A stretch of 64,000 bases of DNA from Myroides sp. JBRI-B21084 (GTDB lineage: Bacteria; Bacteroidota; Bacteroidia; Flavobacteriales; Flavobacteriaceae): assembly GCF_030545015.1 (NCBI RefSeq), contig NZ_CP120653.1, positions 434,001-498,000 of the forward strand. Direction: 5' to 3'. Of the stretch, positions 24,401 to 33,364 are shown piece after piece. Made by a program: the position numbers and the translations under genes. The notes under the pieces are model-generated. The model saw only the letters and a program-made list of their open reading frames with translations. It did not search any database and was not told the DNA's origin. Position 1 is the stretch's first letter. The number at the start of each line of letters is the position of its first letter.

Positions 24401-24818
24401 TTCCGTTGGTATTTAATCCTTCAAAAGGTGTAAAAGTAGTAGCTTGTTTTTCGGGTACTTTAAAAATATATGCACCATCTTTATTAGGTATCATGCGTTT
24501 GGTGTCGTAAAGCGCATAGGTTTTAGTTAAAAAGTTGGGGTAATTTAAATACAAAACCGTTAAGGTATCTTGTACAGGTTTAACAAAGGTTAGCTTTGCT
24601 TTGTTGTAATCAATGGTGTAATTGGTAGTGTCAAGCACAATACCTTTGTGGTTTAATATTTTAAAATAAGTGTTGTTAAGGGCAACGCTATCTAAATAAA
24701 TGGTTGAGGTTAACGTATCGGTAATTATTTTTTTTGATTTGTACAGTGAATTTGTTTCTTGTGCATTAGCAAAAGAAAAAATGAACAAACACCATATTAA
24801 ACAAAAAAAGGGTTTCAT
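21420..24818 (-). CDS. Very large outer-membrane beta-barrel-like protein
   Basis: This 1132-residue protein begins with the signal peptide MKPFFCLIWCLFIFSFANAQ. Residues about 130-240 hold GSISRGITVGNNQNLVTNSN and LRAS/IRASLQDSNIPLQNGGYSQ, then IDEFDQIFMELFATNWNIKA, a block I have seen in large Bacteroidota envelope proteins, including parts of SprA-like translocon proteins. The remainder is a long series of alternating beta strands ending in a C-terminal aromatic (LRAFF), typical of outer-membrane barrels. Its function is unknown; it is too divergent to call SprA. An EF-hand-like DYNNNGIQELEEFE lies at about residues 840-853. It precedes the lipoprotein gene by 40 bases. Confidence 0.75.
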   Translation of the reverse strand: MKPFFCLIWCLFIFSFANAQETNSLYKSKKIITDTLTSTIYLDSVALNNTYFKILNHKGIVLDTTNYTIDYNKAKLTFVKPVQDTLTVLYLNYPNFLTKTYALYDTKRMIPNKDGAYIFKVPEKQATTFTPFEGLNTNGSISRGITVGNNQNLVTNSNLDLQIVGNLSDKVQIRASLQDSNIPLQNGGYSQKIDEFDQIFMELFATNWNIKAGDLFLENRTSKFLNFNKKVQGISTNIKLGKNQQTTIETAAALVRGQYAKSEFTGQEGNQGPYKLKGSNNQLYILIISGSETVYVNGRKLMRGEQNDYVIDYNSGEIRFTTLFPITAEMRIVVEYQYTDRNYARFLGYGGIKHQQKKWNIAGYVYTETDIKNQPLQQNLNTEQVAILKQAGDSLSLMKAPSAYIDSYSENKTLYKKVSQNGYEFYQYSNTPTDTLYMVTFSYVGAGNGNYRLANTASIGKIYEFTEPINAIKQGDYEPLIQLIAPTRLTIATMLAQYKPKDFTQIDAEIGLSNNDQNLFSPINDEDNKGFAAQVNGTHRILNKKWTVDVFGNLQVVSKNFKTVERLYTIEFDRDWNVANTFGNQSLITIGSKIAPNENSTITYQYSRLEYSNSYIGQKQSLIGNYNYKNFNLNTNTSFLSAKGSVYNTHFTRSKTQAVYSKNKKWAGARLDLENYQVKDVATQLFQTLSQKYAQIDAFVGKGDTLKTYIEVGYKFRVNDSLQNNLLRNVSNAHTIYAKSQLFKTQTSDLNIYANYRNLKYTENNLVEPTLNSRIVYNDRFLKNLLQTNTIYETAAGTVAQQEFTYIKVDAGLGTHMWNDYNNNGIQELEEFEVAPYPDLAEYVRMFLPNQTFVKTHQTKLTQVLNLNFSIWQNNNGFKKYASKFHVQSSFMIDRSILRDGNKIAWNPFGSSADELVAENSNIRNSIYFNRGKQKYTTIYSVINNRAKNLMNFGSLDTKINTHQLQFQHLLNKWWLAQFTTKTDDIESTSENYGSKNYLLHNLSVQPTISYIFSQNARLELFYQWQNKKNIQGDFETLKQQRIGTTFNYNANQKFTINGEFSLYNNKFVGNPLSAVAYQMLEGLQPGKNLTWRLLFQRNLTKYLDANINYQGRTSETSKTIHTGSIQLRAFF

Positions 24819-24908
24819 GTAAGTTATAACTTCAAAACATCAAAAATAGTGTATTTTTTTTGTAGAAAGTTTATAGGTTAAGTGTTATAATGCTTTCGCA
24901 ATTCAAAT

Positions 24909-24946
24909 AAAAAGTCTGCATTACCTAAATAATGCAGACTTTTTTT
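24909..24946 (-). terminator. Terminator after the 185-residue barrel gene
   Basis: AAAGTCTGCATTA and TAATGCAGACTTT form a 13-bp stem, with T runs on both outer sides. Confidence 0.85.
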
Positions 24947-24962
24947 AAAAGGATTTTTTGTT

Positions 24963-25520
24963 TTAAAACGAATAACCCAGTTTTACACCGTATTTAAAAA
25001 CAAAATTATCAAAATTGCGGTTGTCTATACCGCCTTTTCCTTTAACTTCCCATTTCCAATTAAAACCAACCGATGGATCTAAACTTAAGTTTTTAGAAAG
25101 CTGAATTTTGTAACCAATGTTTGGGTTAAAAATACTCCAGAAAGTGTATTTTCCTTCAAAGTTTTCACCATTAATTTGTTCGTTAAATTTAATTTGGCCG
25201 TGTGTAATAAAGTTTTCACCGTAAAAACCTTCGCGAAGACTCTTTTTAAAATAGGTACGGCTACCTAATTCAATAACAAAACCTTGTCCAGTACTCTTTA
25301 AATTTTCGTTGTTGTATTCTAATTGTCCGTAACTTACATTAAACATTCGTGAAGTTAAACGGTTGTCTGGATCAGTATCTTTTGTAAATTCTAAACTAAC
25401 ACCATATTGTGTAGGTTCAGAAAAATTGTAGTTTGCAGACACCGTAACAACATCTTTTTGTTTTTCTTGGGCGAAGGCGCCTATTGAAAGTAGGGTTAAA
25501 AGGTAAACTAAATTTTTCAT
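24963..25520 (-). CDS. Outer-membrane beta-barrel protein
   Basis: Start ATG 25520 (MKNLVYLLTLLSIGAFAQ) gives a signal peptide and 185 residues; the longer frame to 25604 lacks a plausible signal. The mature protein shows about eight amphipathic beta strands: VVTVSANYNFSEPTQYGVSL, RMFNVSYGQLEYNN, GFVIELGSRTYFKKS, GKYTFWSIFNPNIGYKI and the terminal FKYGVKLGYSF, ending in Phe as outer-membrane barrels do. It is comparable with the small OmpW/OmpA-like porin family (outer membrane beta-barrel domain) of Flavobacteriaceae. Function unknown. It forms a single transcription unit with terminators on either side. Confidence 0.8.
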   Translation of the reverse strand: MKNLVYLLTLLSIGAFAQEKQKDVVTVSANYNFSEPTQYGVSLEFTKDTDPDNRLTSRMFNVSYGQLEYNNENLKSTGQGFVIELGSRTYFKKSLREGFYGENFITHGQIKFNEQINGENFEGKYTFWSIFNPNIGYKIQLSKNLSLDPSVGFNWKWEVKGKGGIDNRNFDNFVFKYGVKLGYSF

Positions 25521-25607
25521 ACTATTTTGTTGTTTTAAGATTTGGTAAGTATAAACCAAATTATATGCCAAAATTTTGTTAAGAAAATATTTAAGGAACA
25601 ACAAGCT

Positions 25608-25635
25608 ATAAAAAAAACCGCCTTTGAGCGGTTTT
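25608..25635 (-). terminator. Terminator after aspartate kinase
   Basis: On the minus strand AAAACCGC, TCAAAG and GCGGTTTT form an 8-bp stem followed by a T run. Confidence 0.85.
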
Positions 25636-25641
25636 AATCGA

Positions 25642-26895
25642 TTATTCTTTTATAACAATTTGCATGGTTTCATGATTGGTTTGTTGTAAAAGTACATTTT
25701 TGTTTGCAATAACTTTATTAGCCGCTTCGGGTGTAAAGTGACGAATAGTGTATAACGAAACATTTTCGTTGTACGTTATTTTAAAGTTGTTGTCTAAATC
25801 TTCTAAAATATGTTCAAAATTGCCAAATTTATCTTCAACACAAACTGTAAAACTAATGGCAGCGTTTTGTATAACGTTTACTTTAATGTGTTGTTCGGCA
25901 AACAATTTAAAAATATCACTTACTTGATGTTCCATAATAAACGAAAAATCTTTTGATGAAATAGAAATCAATAATTGATTTTTCTTTACAATAAAACATG
26001 CAGTTTCGGGTTCTAAATTAGCGCCTTTAGATACCGATGTTCCTGGTAATGTAGGGTTTACAAACGATTTTACATATAAAGGGATTTCTTTGCGTTGTAG
26101 TGGTTGTAAGGTTTTTGGGTGAATAACCGATGCGCCGTAAAAAGCCAATTCAATAGCCTCGTGATATGAAATTTGGTTTAATAAAACGGTATCTTCAAAA
26201 TAACGTGGATCGGCATTTAAAACACCTGGTACATCTTTCCAAATAGTTACACTTTCAGCGTTTAAACAATATGCAAAAATTGCTGCAGAATAATCAGAAC
26301 CTTCACGACCTAAAGTTACCGAAAAATGATTGGGATCCGATCCTATAAATCCTTGTGTAATGTATAGTTTTTTACCTTGTAATTGGTTGGCAATATTTTG
26401 TTCAGTGGCTTTCCAGTCAACCATACCATCGCGATAAGTAGTATCGGTTTTAATTAAATTTCTAGCATCAATCCAAACATTTTCAATGTTTTGGTCGTTA
26501 AAAAAGTAACTTAGGATAGTGGTTGAAAGAATTTCACCGTACGATACAATTTGGTCGTACACAAAATTATAATTAGGTGATTTATTGGTAGCTAGGAAAA
26601 ATTCCATTTCGCCAAATAAAACATTTACCTTATCAAAAACCAAATGGTTTTTATTTGTAAACAATTCATTTAAAATATCGGCATGATAATCTTTAACAAT
26701 TTGAATAGTTTGCTTCAGTTCTTCGGGTTTCTTAAAATAGGCATTAATAACATCTTCTAAGGCGTTGGTTGTTTTGCCCATTGCCGATGCTATAATTAAA
26801 CTGTTGTTAAAACCAACTGTTTGTAAAACGTGTAATACGTTGCGAATTGCTTGCGGATCTTTAATAGATGCACCCCCAAATTTGAATACTTTCAT
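25642..26895 (-). CDS. Aspartate kinase (monofunctional)
   Basis: This 417-residue cytosolic enzyme phosphorylates aspartate to aspartyl phosphate, the first step to lysine, threonine and methionine. MKVFKFGGASIKDP is the N-terminal KFGG signature. SVTLGREGSDYSAAIFAYCL carries the GRGGSD-type catalytic loop (Glu replaces the middle Gly) and VTIWKDVPGVLNADPRYF the W.DV.GV...DPR substrate-binding block. The C-terminal 120 residues form ACT domains for feedback control (LLISISSKDFSFIMEHQV). Length suits a stand-alone aspartokinase; no homoserine dehydrogenase domain is fused. It is divergent from fbp. Confidence 0.94.
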   Translation of the reverse strand: MKVFKFGGASIKDPQAIRNVLHVLQTVGFNNSLIIASAMGKTTNALEDVINAYFKKPEELKQTIQIVKDYHADILNELFTNKNHLVFDKVNVLFGEMEFFLATNKSPNYNFVYDQIVSYGEILSTTILSYFFNDQNIENVWIDARNLIKTDTTYRDGMVDWKATEQNIANQLQGKKLYITQGFIGSDPNHFSVTLGREGSDYSAAIFAYCLNAESVTIWKDVPGVLNADPRYFEDTVLLNQISYHEAIELAFYGASVIHPKTLQPLQRKEIPLYVKSFVNPTLPGTSVSKGANLEPETACFIVKKNQLLISISSKDFSFIMEHQVSDIFKLFAEQHIKVNVIQNAAISFTVCVEDKFGNFEHILEDLDNNFKITYNENVSLYTIRHFTPEAANKVIANKNVLLQQTNHETMQIVIKE

Positions 26896-26948
26896 TTTGC
26901 TTTAATAATAAATTAGGTTCATTAAAATTTGAATTGTTTTGTTGGGCG

Positions 26949-26978
26949 CAAAATTAACGAACCATTTTCAATGCACAA
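26949..26978 (-). promoter_or_regulatory. Promoter of aspartate kinase
   Basis: On the minus strand TTG, a 19-base spacer and TAATTTTG form a good match to the Bacteroidota promoter consensus. The ATG lies about 50 bases downstream. Confidence 0.6.
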
Positions 26979-27058
26979 TATCAATTATGTAAAAAACTTA
27001 AAAGTAATGGGTTTATATTTACATTTTGCCGATATTTGTATCACTTTTACAATTAATA

Positions 27059-28057
27059 ATGGAAGAAAGATACATTACTTTAGGAGAATTTATTATAAAA
27101 AAACAAGCCGATTTTGCTTATTCTTCGGGCGAATTATCGCGCTTGATGAACTCGATACGTTTAGCATCAAAAATTGTAGCACAAAAAGTGAATCAAGCCG
27201 GTTTGGTTGATATTACGGGGGCTTTTGGTAGCGAGAACATTCAGGGTGAACAACAACAAAAGTTAGATGTTTTTGCAAACGATGTGTTTATACAAACATT
27301 AACAAATCGGGAAATTGTTTGTGGAATAGCATCTGAAGAAAACGACGATTTTATTACTATTTGTGGCGCCGATGGAAACAATAACAATAAATACGTGTTG
27401 TTAATGGATCCACTTGATGGCTCTTCTAATATTGATGTAAATGTTTCTGTTGGTACCATTTTTTCAGTATATCGCCGTGTTTCAGAAGTTGGTTCGCCAG
27501 TTACACAAGAAGATTTTCTTCAAAAAGGAATACATCAAGTAGCTGCTGGTTACGTAATTTACGGTTCTTCTACCATGTTAGTATACACAACCGGAAATGG
27601 TGTAAATGGTTTTACGTTAGATCCTGCTTTAGGAACATTCTTTTTATCGCATCCAACTATGCAAATTAGTGAAGACGGAGCGATTTATTCGGTGAACGAA
27701 GGTAATTTTAATCAGTTTGAACAAGGTGTGAAAGATTATATTGCTTATTGTAAAAACGATACCGATAAAAAACCGTATAGCGCGCGTTATATTGGTAGTT
27801 TAGTTGCCGATGTGCACCGCAATATTTTAAAAGGTGGTATTTATATGTATCCAGGTACTGTGTCTAAACCAAATGGTAAATTGCGTTTGTTGTATGAATG
27901 CAACCCATTTGCAATGATTATTGAACAAGCTGGTGGTAAAGCTACCGACGGAAATCAACGTATTTTAGAAATTGAACCTACCGAATTGCATCAACGTGTG
28001 CCTATTTTTTGTGGAAGCAAAAGTATGGTTGATAAATTAGAAAGTTATTTAAGATAA
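27059..28057 (+). CDS. fbp: Fructose-1,6-bisphosphatase, class I
   Basis: Start ATG 27059 ([20 protein letters not shown]) gives 332 residues, the usual class I length; the upstream extension is not typical of the family. It removes the 1-phosphate of fructose 1,6-bisphosphate in gluconeogenesis. The metal and substrate motifs are [53 protein letters not shown] and [19 protein letters not shown]. It is cytosolic. It is divergent from aspartate kinase and convergent with a TerB-like gene across a bidirectional terminator that begins at its stop codon. Confidence 0.97.
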   Translation: MEERYITLGEFIIKKQADFAYSSGELSRLMNSIRLASKIVAQKVNQAGLVDITGAFGSENIQGEQQQKLDVFANDVFIQTLTNREIVCGIASEENDDFITICGADGNNNNKYVLLMDPLDGSSNIDVNVSVGTIFSVYRRVSEVGSPVTQEDFLQKGIHQVAAGYVIYGSSTMLVYTTGNGVNGFTLDPALGTFFLSHPTMQISEDGAIYSVNEGNFNQFEQGVKDYIAYCKNDTDKKPYSARYIGSLVADVHRNILKGGIYMYPGTVSKPNGKLRLLYECNPFAMIIEQAGGKATDGNQRILEIEPTELHQRVPIFCGSKSMVDKLESYLR

Positions 28058-28087
28058 AAAAAAGCGAGTGTTAACTCGCTTTTTTGT
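28058..28087. terminator. Bidirectional terminator overlapping the TerB-like stop codon
   Basis: AAAAAAGCGAG and CTCGCTTTTTT form the stem with TGTTAA as loop. The stop codon of the leftward TerB-like gene lies inside the hairpin. Confidence 0.85.
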
Positions 28088-28520
28088 TTTGTTCTTTAAT
28101 ATAAACGTCCATTTCGCGTTTAAAATCCTCTAAATTATATTCCATTACCAGTAAACTTAACGCTTTATCTGTAATGGCAGGAATATTTCCTGCAAAACCT
28201 AAAGCCGACGTAAACTTGCGTAAAGTTGCCTTTTGTTCAGGACCTAAAATATAGTTTATAAAAACCATACGTGCTAAATCGTACAAACGTTCAATACGTT
28301 GTTCTTGTAAGTATGGTGGGTTTACAGGGTACCCATTTGGGTTTTTTAAAATAGCTTTGTAATCTTCTTCGCTTATATCTAGTTTGTTAGCGAGCGCGTC
28401 AATAAAATCACGTTCGGTTTGTGTGTATGCGCCATCGTTAAATGCTACGCGTACAATTGAAGCAAAATGCCCTTTATTTCGCTCTTTAAATCCACTGTCA
28501 TATATATCTTGGTACAACAT
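28071..28520 (-). CDS. TerB-like protein
   Basis: Start ATG 28520 (MLYQDIYDSGFKERNKGHFA) gives 149 residues; the longer frame to 28574 begins in A/T-rich non-coding sequence. The first domain resembles the tellurite-resistance TerB/DjlA N-terminal helical fold: SIVRVAFNDGAYTQTERDFI contains the acidic D-G-x-x-x-x-x-E pattern that binds metal in TerB, followed by DALANKLDISEEDYKAI. TerB-like proteins in such isolated contexts have no known specific role; a tellurite function is not implied. It is cytoplasmic. Confidence 0.75.
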   Translation of the reverse strand: MLYQDIYDSGFKERNKGHFASIVRVAFNDGAYTQTERDFIDALANKLDISEEDYKAILKNPNGYPVNPPYLQEQRIERLYDLARMVFINYILGPEQKATLRKFTSALGFAGNIPAITDKALSLLVMEYNLEDFKREMDVYIKEQNKKAS

Positions 28521-28685
28521 AATTTTTAATTTTAAATTATGTATTAAATTTAACAATAAAATAATAATATCCAATTTTTTTCTTCACTTTTACAATAATT
28601 TTAATATAAGTTAATCTTCAAAAAAAATATTTTATTATACCAAATTTATCTTCAATTTTTAGTTTTTAGAATTGTTTTTTTTATG

Positions 28686-28693
28686 TAATTTTG
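28686..28693 (+). promoter_or_regulatory. -7 box of the comEB-ctp operon
   Basis: TAATTTTG is a full match to TAnnTTTG, 53 bases before the ATG. A clear -33 TTG is not seen at the proper distance. Confidence 0.5.
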
Positions 28694-28745
28694 CACAACC
28701 AAATTTGTTTAAAAAACCAATATTTATTTCCTTTTTTTCAGTACT

Positions 28746-29192
28746 ATGGAAAACCAATCAAAGCTGAATAAGTACGATAAAGCCTACTTAAAAATTGCAA
28801 AAGAGTGGGGGCAGTTGTCTTATTGCAAGCGTAAAAAAGTGGGTGCCATTATCGTAAAAGATAAAATGATTATATCTGACGGGTATAACGGAACACCATC
28901 GGGTTTTGAAAACTGCTGCGAAAACGATGAAGGAATTACCAAATGGTACGTGTTGCATGCCGAAGCTAACGCTATTTTAAAAGTTGCAAAATCTACGCAA
29001 TCATGTAATAATGCTACCCTTTACATAACTATGAGTCCTTGTAAAGATTGTAGTAAATTAATACATCAAGCCGGTATTGTTCGTGTTGTTTACCAAAATA
29101 GCTATAAAGATTTATCGGGTGTTGATTTTTTAAAAAGAGCTGGAGTTGAAGTGATACAGATTGATGATTTAAGCTCTTTATTATATGAGTAA
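28746..29192 (+). CDS. comEB: dCMP deaminase family protein (ComEB-like)
   Basis: This 148-residue zinc enzyme of the cytidine/deoxycytidylate deaminase fold has CKRKKVGAIIVKDKMIISDG at its start. VLHAEANAI (HAE) is the first zinc ligand plus catalytic Glu, and TMSPCKDCSKLI (PCxxC) holds the other two zinc ligands. The YNGTPSGFENCCE loop is typical of dCMP deaminases. It likely deaminates dCMP to dUMP for thymidylate synthesis; ComEB-named proteins in Bacillus belong to the same family. Its last 8 bases overlap the start of the next gene. Confidence 0.92.
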   Translation: MENQSKLNKYDKAYLKIAKEWGQLSYCKRKKVGAIIVKDKMIISDGYNGTPSGFENCCENDEGITKWYVLHAEANAILKVAKSTQSCNNATLYITMSPCKDCSKLIHQAGIVRVVYQNSYKDLSGVDFLKRAGVEVIQIDDLSSLLYE

Positions 29193-30756
29193 GAAAAATT
29201 ATTTATGGCCCTTACTTACGATGGGGTCGTTAGCAGCAGGTATTATACTTGGTGGATTTTTCACTAAAAATGGTGTGCCTTTTACTGTAAAAGAAGATAA
29301 AGGTAGAGTAAAACTAAACAAATTAATCGATTTAATTGAACAAGAGTATGTAGATAATGTGAATACTGATTCTATTATCGATATGACTGTGAATAACATT
29401 CTGGCTCAATTAGACCCCCATTCTACTTATATTACAAAATCAGAATTTGACGAGGTTCAAAACGTAATGAAAGGTTCGTTTGTAGGTATAGGTATTAATT
29501 ACTACGTTTTAAATGATACTTTGGCTGTTGTAAAACCATTGCCTGGTGGGCCTTCTGATAAAGCTGGTTTAAAAGCTGGCGATAGAATTTTATATGCAGA
29601 AAAAGTTCAACTATTTAATCAAGGATTATCAAACGATTCGATTGTAAACTTGTTAAAAGGAAATGCTGGTTCTAAAGCACTTCTTAAAGTGTATAGAAAA
29701 TCTAACAATAAAATTTTTGACGTAGTGGTTTCTCGCGGCGAAGTGCCATTGAAAAGTGTTGATGCTACCATAAAAATTGATAACCAAACTGGTTATATAA
29801 AAATCAATCGTTTTGCCGAAACTACTTATGCTGAGTTTAAAACTGGTTTACAAGGTTTGTTAAACCAAGGTATTAATGAATTAGTGTTAGATTTGCGGGA
29901 AAATGGCGGTGGATATATGGAACCTGCCATACAAATTGCCGATGACTTTTTAGGGGGTAATGAAATTATCGTTAAAACCGTTAATAAAAAAGGCAATGTT
30001 AAGATTACTAAAGCATCTAATAAAGGTTTATTTACCGATAAAAAATTATATGTTTTAATTAATGAAAATTCTGCATCGGCCAGCGAAATTATTGCGGGTG
30101 CTGTTCAGGATAACGATCGCGGTGTTATTGTAGGCCGTCGTTCTTACGGAAAAGGACTTGTTCAGCGTGAAATGTATTTGGGCGATGGGTCTGCAGTGCG
30201 TTTAACAACGGCGCGTTATTATACTCCTTCCGGAAGATCAATTCAAAAGCCATATAGCGATGGTGTAGATCAGTATAACAGCGATTTAAATAATAGATTT
30301 AAATCAGGTGAATTGTATTCTAAAGATAGTATTCATTTAGCCGATAGTTTACAATTTAAAACTTTAAAAGGACGTGTTGTTTTTGGCGGTGGTGGAATTG
30401 TGCCTGATGTTTTTGTACCTTTAAAAAATAAACATGGCGAAGATGCTATTCAATTGTTAATGAAAACATCGTTAGTTAGCTATTATGTTTTTGAGCAAAT
30501 TGAAAAGGAACGACCTGTATTGCAAAAATTACCTTCAAAGCAGTTGGCAGAGCGTATTTATAAAAATCCAAAGTATTTTAACGATTTAAAAGCGCATTTA
30601 AAAGCTAGTGGATTAACTTTTAATTTAGATCGACATAAGAATAATATCATGTTTTATTTAGTTGCCGAATACGTTCATCAATTGTACGATGATAATGCGT
30701 ATTACCACTGGATATTACAACAAGATCCTATGATACAAAAAATAAACACCAATTAA
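29185..30756 (+). CDS. C-terminal processing peptidase, S41 family
   Basis: This 523-residue protease has an N-terminal membrane anchor (YLWPLLTMGSLAAGIILGGFF). A helical region (VDNVNTDSIIDMTVNNILAQ LDPHSTYIT type) and a PDZ domain follow (GIGINYYVLNDTLAVVKPLP, GPSDKAGLKAGDRIL). The catalytic domain has LVLDLRENGGG, ENSASASEIIAGAVQDNDRG (Ser nucleophile) and SYGKGLVQ (Lys base). It acts in the periplasm on C-terminal ends of envelope proteins. It overlaps the deaminase gene by 8 bases and so is translationally coupled. The Flavobacteriaceae pairing of these two genes is plausible but its meaning is unclear. Confidence 0.95.
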   Translation: MSKKNYLWPLLTMGSLAAGIILGGFFTKNGVPFTVKEDKGRVKLNKLIDLIEQEYVDNVNTDSIIDMTVNNILAQLDPHSTYITKSEFDEVQNVMKGSFVGIGINYYVLNDTLAVVKPLPGGPSDKAGLKAGDRILYAEKVQLFNQGLSNDSIVNLLKGNAGSKALLKVYRKSNNKIFDVVVSRGEVPLKSVDATIKIDNQTGYIKINRFAETTYAEFKTGLQGLLNQGINELVLDLRENGGGYMEPAIQIADDFLGGNEIIVKTVNKKGNVKITKASNKGLFTDKKLYVLINENSASASEIIAGAVQDNDRGVIVGRRSYGKGLVQREMYLGDGSAVRLTTARYYTPSGRSIQKPYSDGVDQYNSDLNNRFKSGELYSKDSIHLADSLQFKTLKGRVVFGGGGIVPDVFVPLKNKHGEDAIQLLMKTSLVSYYVFEQIEKERPVLQKLPSKQLAERIYKNPKYFNDLKAHLKASGLTFNLDRHKNNIMFYLVAEYVHQLYDDNAYYHWILQQDPMIQKINTN

Positions 30757-30770
30757 GGTGTTTTTTTTAT
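30744..30770 (+). terminator. Terminator overlapping the ctp-family stop codon
   Basis: AACACC, AATTAA and GGTGTT are followed by eight T residues; the stop codon TAA lies in the loop. Confidence 0.75.
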
Positions 30771-30773
30771 TTA

Positions 30774-31193
30774 TTACTTTTTGTATGCATCAAGTATAAT
30801 TGCGTTTAAAACGCTTAGATTTATGTCGTTCACGCTTTTAAATTTTATACAATAGCCTGTAATTTTTGCTTTACCTAATGTTGTACTGTATTTATCTGCT
30901 AAATACGTTTTGCTTTCTGTACCAAAAACATATACGGATATACCACCTGTATTTGCACTTAAACCAATTTTGTAAAATGGTTTTGTGGTATTGTCCGTGT
31001 ATTTTATTTGGTGAATACCGTAGCCAATATTTGGGTTTGCAATTACTTTTCCATTAGTGTTTTTACCATCAAAAAACCATAATTTACAGTTTGGTAACCA
31101 ATTTAAAAAAGTATTATGCAAAGTCAGTATGTCAGCAGCTTTAGTTGTGGATAAACTGTTTATATATCGATTTATTTGATTTGAAACATCCAT
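30774..31193 (-). CDS. DUF1801-like (YdhG fold) protein
   Basis: I choose ATG 31193 (MDVSNQINRYINSLSTTKAA), giving 139 residues; the further upstream frame is unlikely. The order of segments matches DUF1801/YdhG-type proteins: an N-terminal helix pair (DILTLHNTFLNWLP), then a strand-rich part (LWFFDGKNTNGKVIANPNIG, YGIHQIKYTD, FYKIGLSANTGGISVYVFG). It ends in a helix carrying ITGYCIKFKSVNDINLSVLN. DUF1801 proteins are small cytosolic proteins with a CyaY-like fold and uncertain role, sometimes described as iron-binding. The protein is complete. It converges with the protease gene across a terminator. Confidence 0.75.
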   Translation of the reverse strand: MDVSNQINRYINSLSTTKAADILTLHNTFLNWLPNCKLWFFDGKNTNGKVIANPNIGYGIHQIKYTDNTTKPFYKIGLSANTGGISVYVFGTESKTYLADKYSTTLGKAKITGYCIKFKSVNDINLSVLNAIILDAYKK

Positions 31194-31205
31194 TTTTCGT
31201 AAATT

Positions 31206-31233
31206 AAAAAACCAACTCAATTGAGTTGGTTTT
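31206..31233. terminator. Palindromic terminator after atpC
   Basis: AAAAACCAACTCAA and TTGAGTTGGTTTTT form a perfect 14-bp palindrome without a distinct loop, with A/T runs on each side. It ends the leftward atpDC unit. Confidence 0.85.
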
Positions 31234-31237
31234 TATA

Positions 31238-31519
31238 TTAATTTGCTAAGATATTAATTTTGTTATCTTTTAATTCTAGCGTTCCCGATTTAATAGGCAA
31301 ATAGTATGTGTTATTGTCTATCTTTTCAAATCGGTCTTCAAATCGGTCTTCAAATTGTAAATTAGTTCCCGCAATTTTAATTCTTCCTTCAATTAATAAA
31401 GAAACAATAGGCGCGTGGTTATTTAGCATTTGAAACTCACCGTTGATACCAGGTACCGATACTGCGGTAACTTCACCTTTAAAAAGGGTAGCTTCTGGCG
31501 AAACAATTTCTAAAATCAT
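31238..31519 (-). CDS. atpC: ATP synthase F1 epsilon subunit
   Basis: This 93-residue subunit of the F1 rotor contacts gamma and regulates ATP hydrolysis. The beta-sandwich is complete: MILEIVSPEATLFKGEVTAV, SVPGINGEFQMLNNHAPIVS (the G-x-F/E-x-L-x-x-H motif) and LLIEGRIKI. It lacks the C-terminal helical arm present in E. coli epsilon, which is usual for Bacteroidota. A direct repeat FEDRFEDRFE at residues about 57-66 is encoded by a 12-base tandem duplication. It follows atpD in the same direction with an intergenic gap of 69 bases containing tandem TTTTTAG repeats. Confidence 0.93.
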   Translation of the reverse strand: MILEIVSPEATLFKGEVTAVSVPGINGEFQMLNNHAPIVSLLIEGRIKIAGTNLQFEDRFEDRFEKIDNNTYYLPIKSGTLELKDNKINILAN

Positions 31520-31556
31520 ATTTTTTAGTTTTTAGTTTTTAGTTTTAGCTTTTAGT
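31520..31556 (-). repeat. Short tandem repeats before atpC
   Basis: Copies of TTTTTAG (TTTTAGTTTTTAGTTTTTAG then TTTTAGCTTTTAG) fill the atpD-atpC gap directly upstream of the atpC ATG. Confidence 0.7.
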
Positions 31557-31588
31557 GGCTTGCACTATAACTTCACTAAAAAAAATTA

Positions 31589-33103
<1,515 letters not shown>

Positions 33104-33161
33104 TTATGTATTTATTTAACAGCTAATTATCAATTGCGAAAAAACAACTTTTTTCGATGTG

Positions 33162-33194
33162 CAAAGATAGTTTTTTTTTGGAATAATTTATCAA
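33162..33194 (-). promoter_or_regulatory. Promoter of atpD
   Basis: On the minus strand TTG (33192-33194), a 22-base spacer with nine A residues, and TATCTTTG (33162-33169) match the Bacteroidota consensus. The leader to the ATG is about 55 bases. Confidence 0.6.
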
Positions 33195-33218
33195 TCTAAA
33201 AACATATTTTTTTAAACA

Positions 33219-33253
33219 ATAAAAAAGTGGGTTTGTTTGCACATACCCACTTT
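33219..33253 (-). terminator. Terminator of the glmS operon
   Basis: On the minus strand AAAGTGGGT and ACCCACTTT form a 9-bp stem followed by five T residues. It lies about 110 bases beyond the glmS stop codon. Confidence 0.75.
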
Positions 33254-33364
33254 AATAATAACCAAAAAAAACACTTATGAAAAAACTTTAATTCTATTCT
33301 GGGGGAATAAAAACTAACGTTTATAATGTAAATATATAAAGTTTTTTTAAAAAAACAAATTTTT

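Noticed and set aside
28071..28520. TerB-like gene as part of a tellurite-resistance operon
   Set aside because: No other ter gene is nearby. It stands alone between fbp and the deaminase gene.
33254..33364. Short ATG-initiated frame (ATG AAA AAA CTT TAA) near 33277
   Set aside because: Only four codons before the stop. No evidence of function; it lies between the glmS stop and the terminator.
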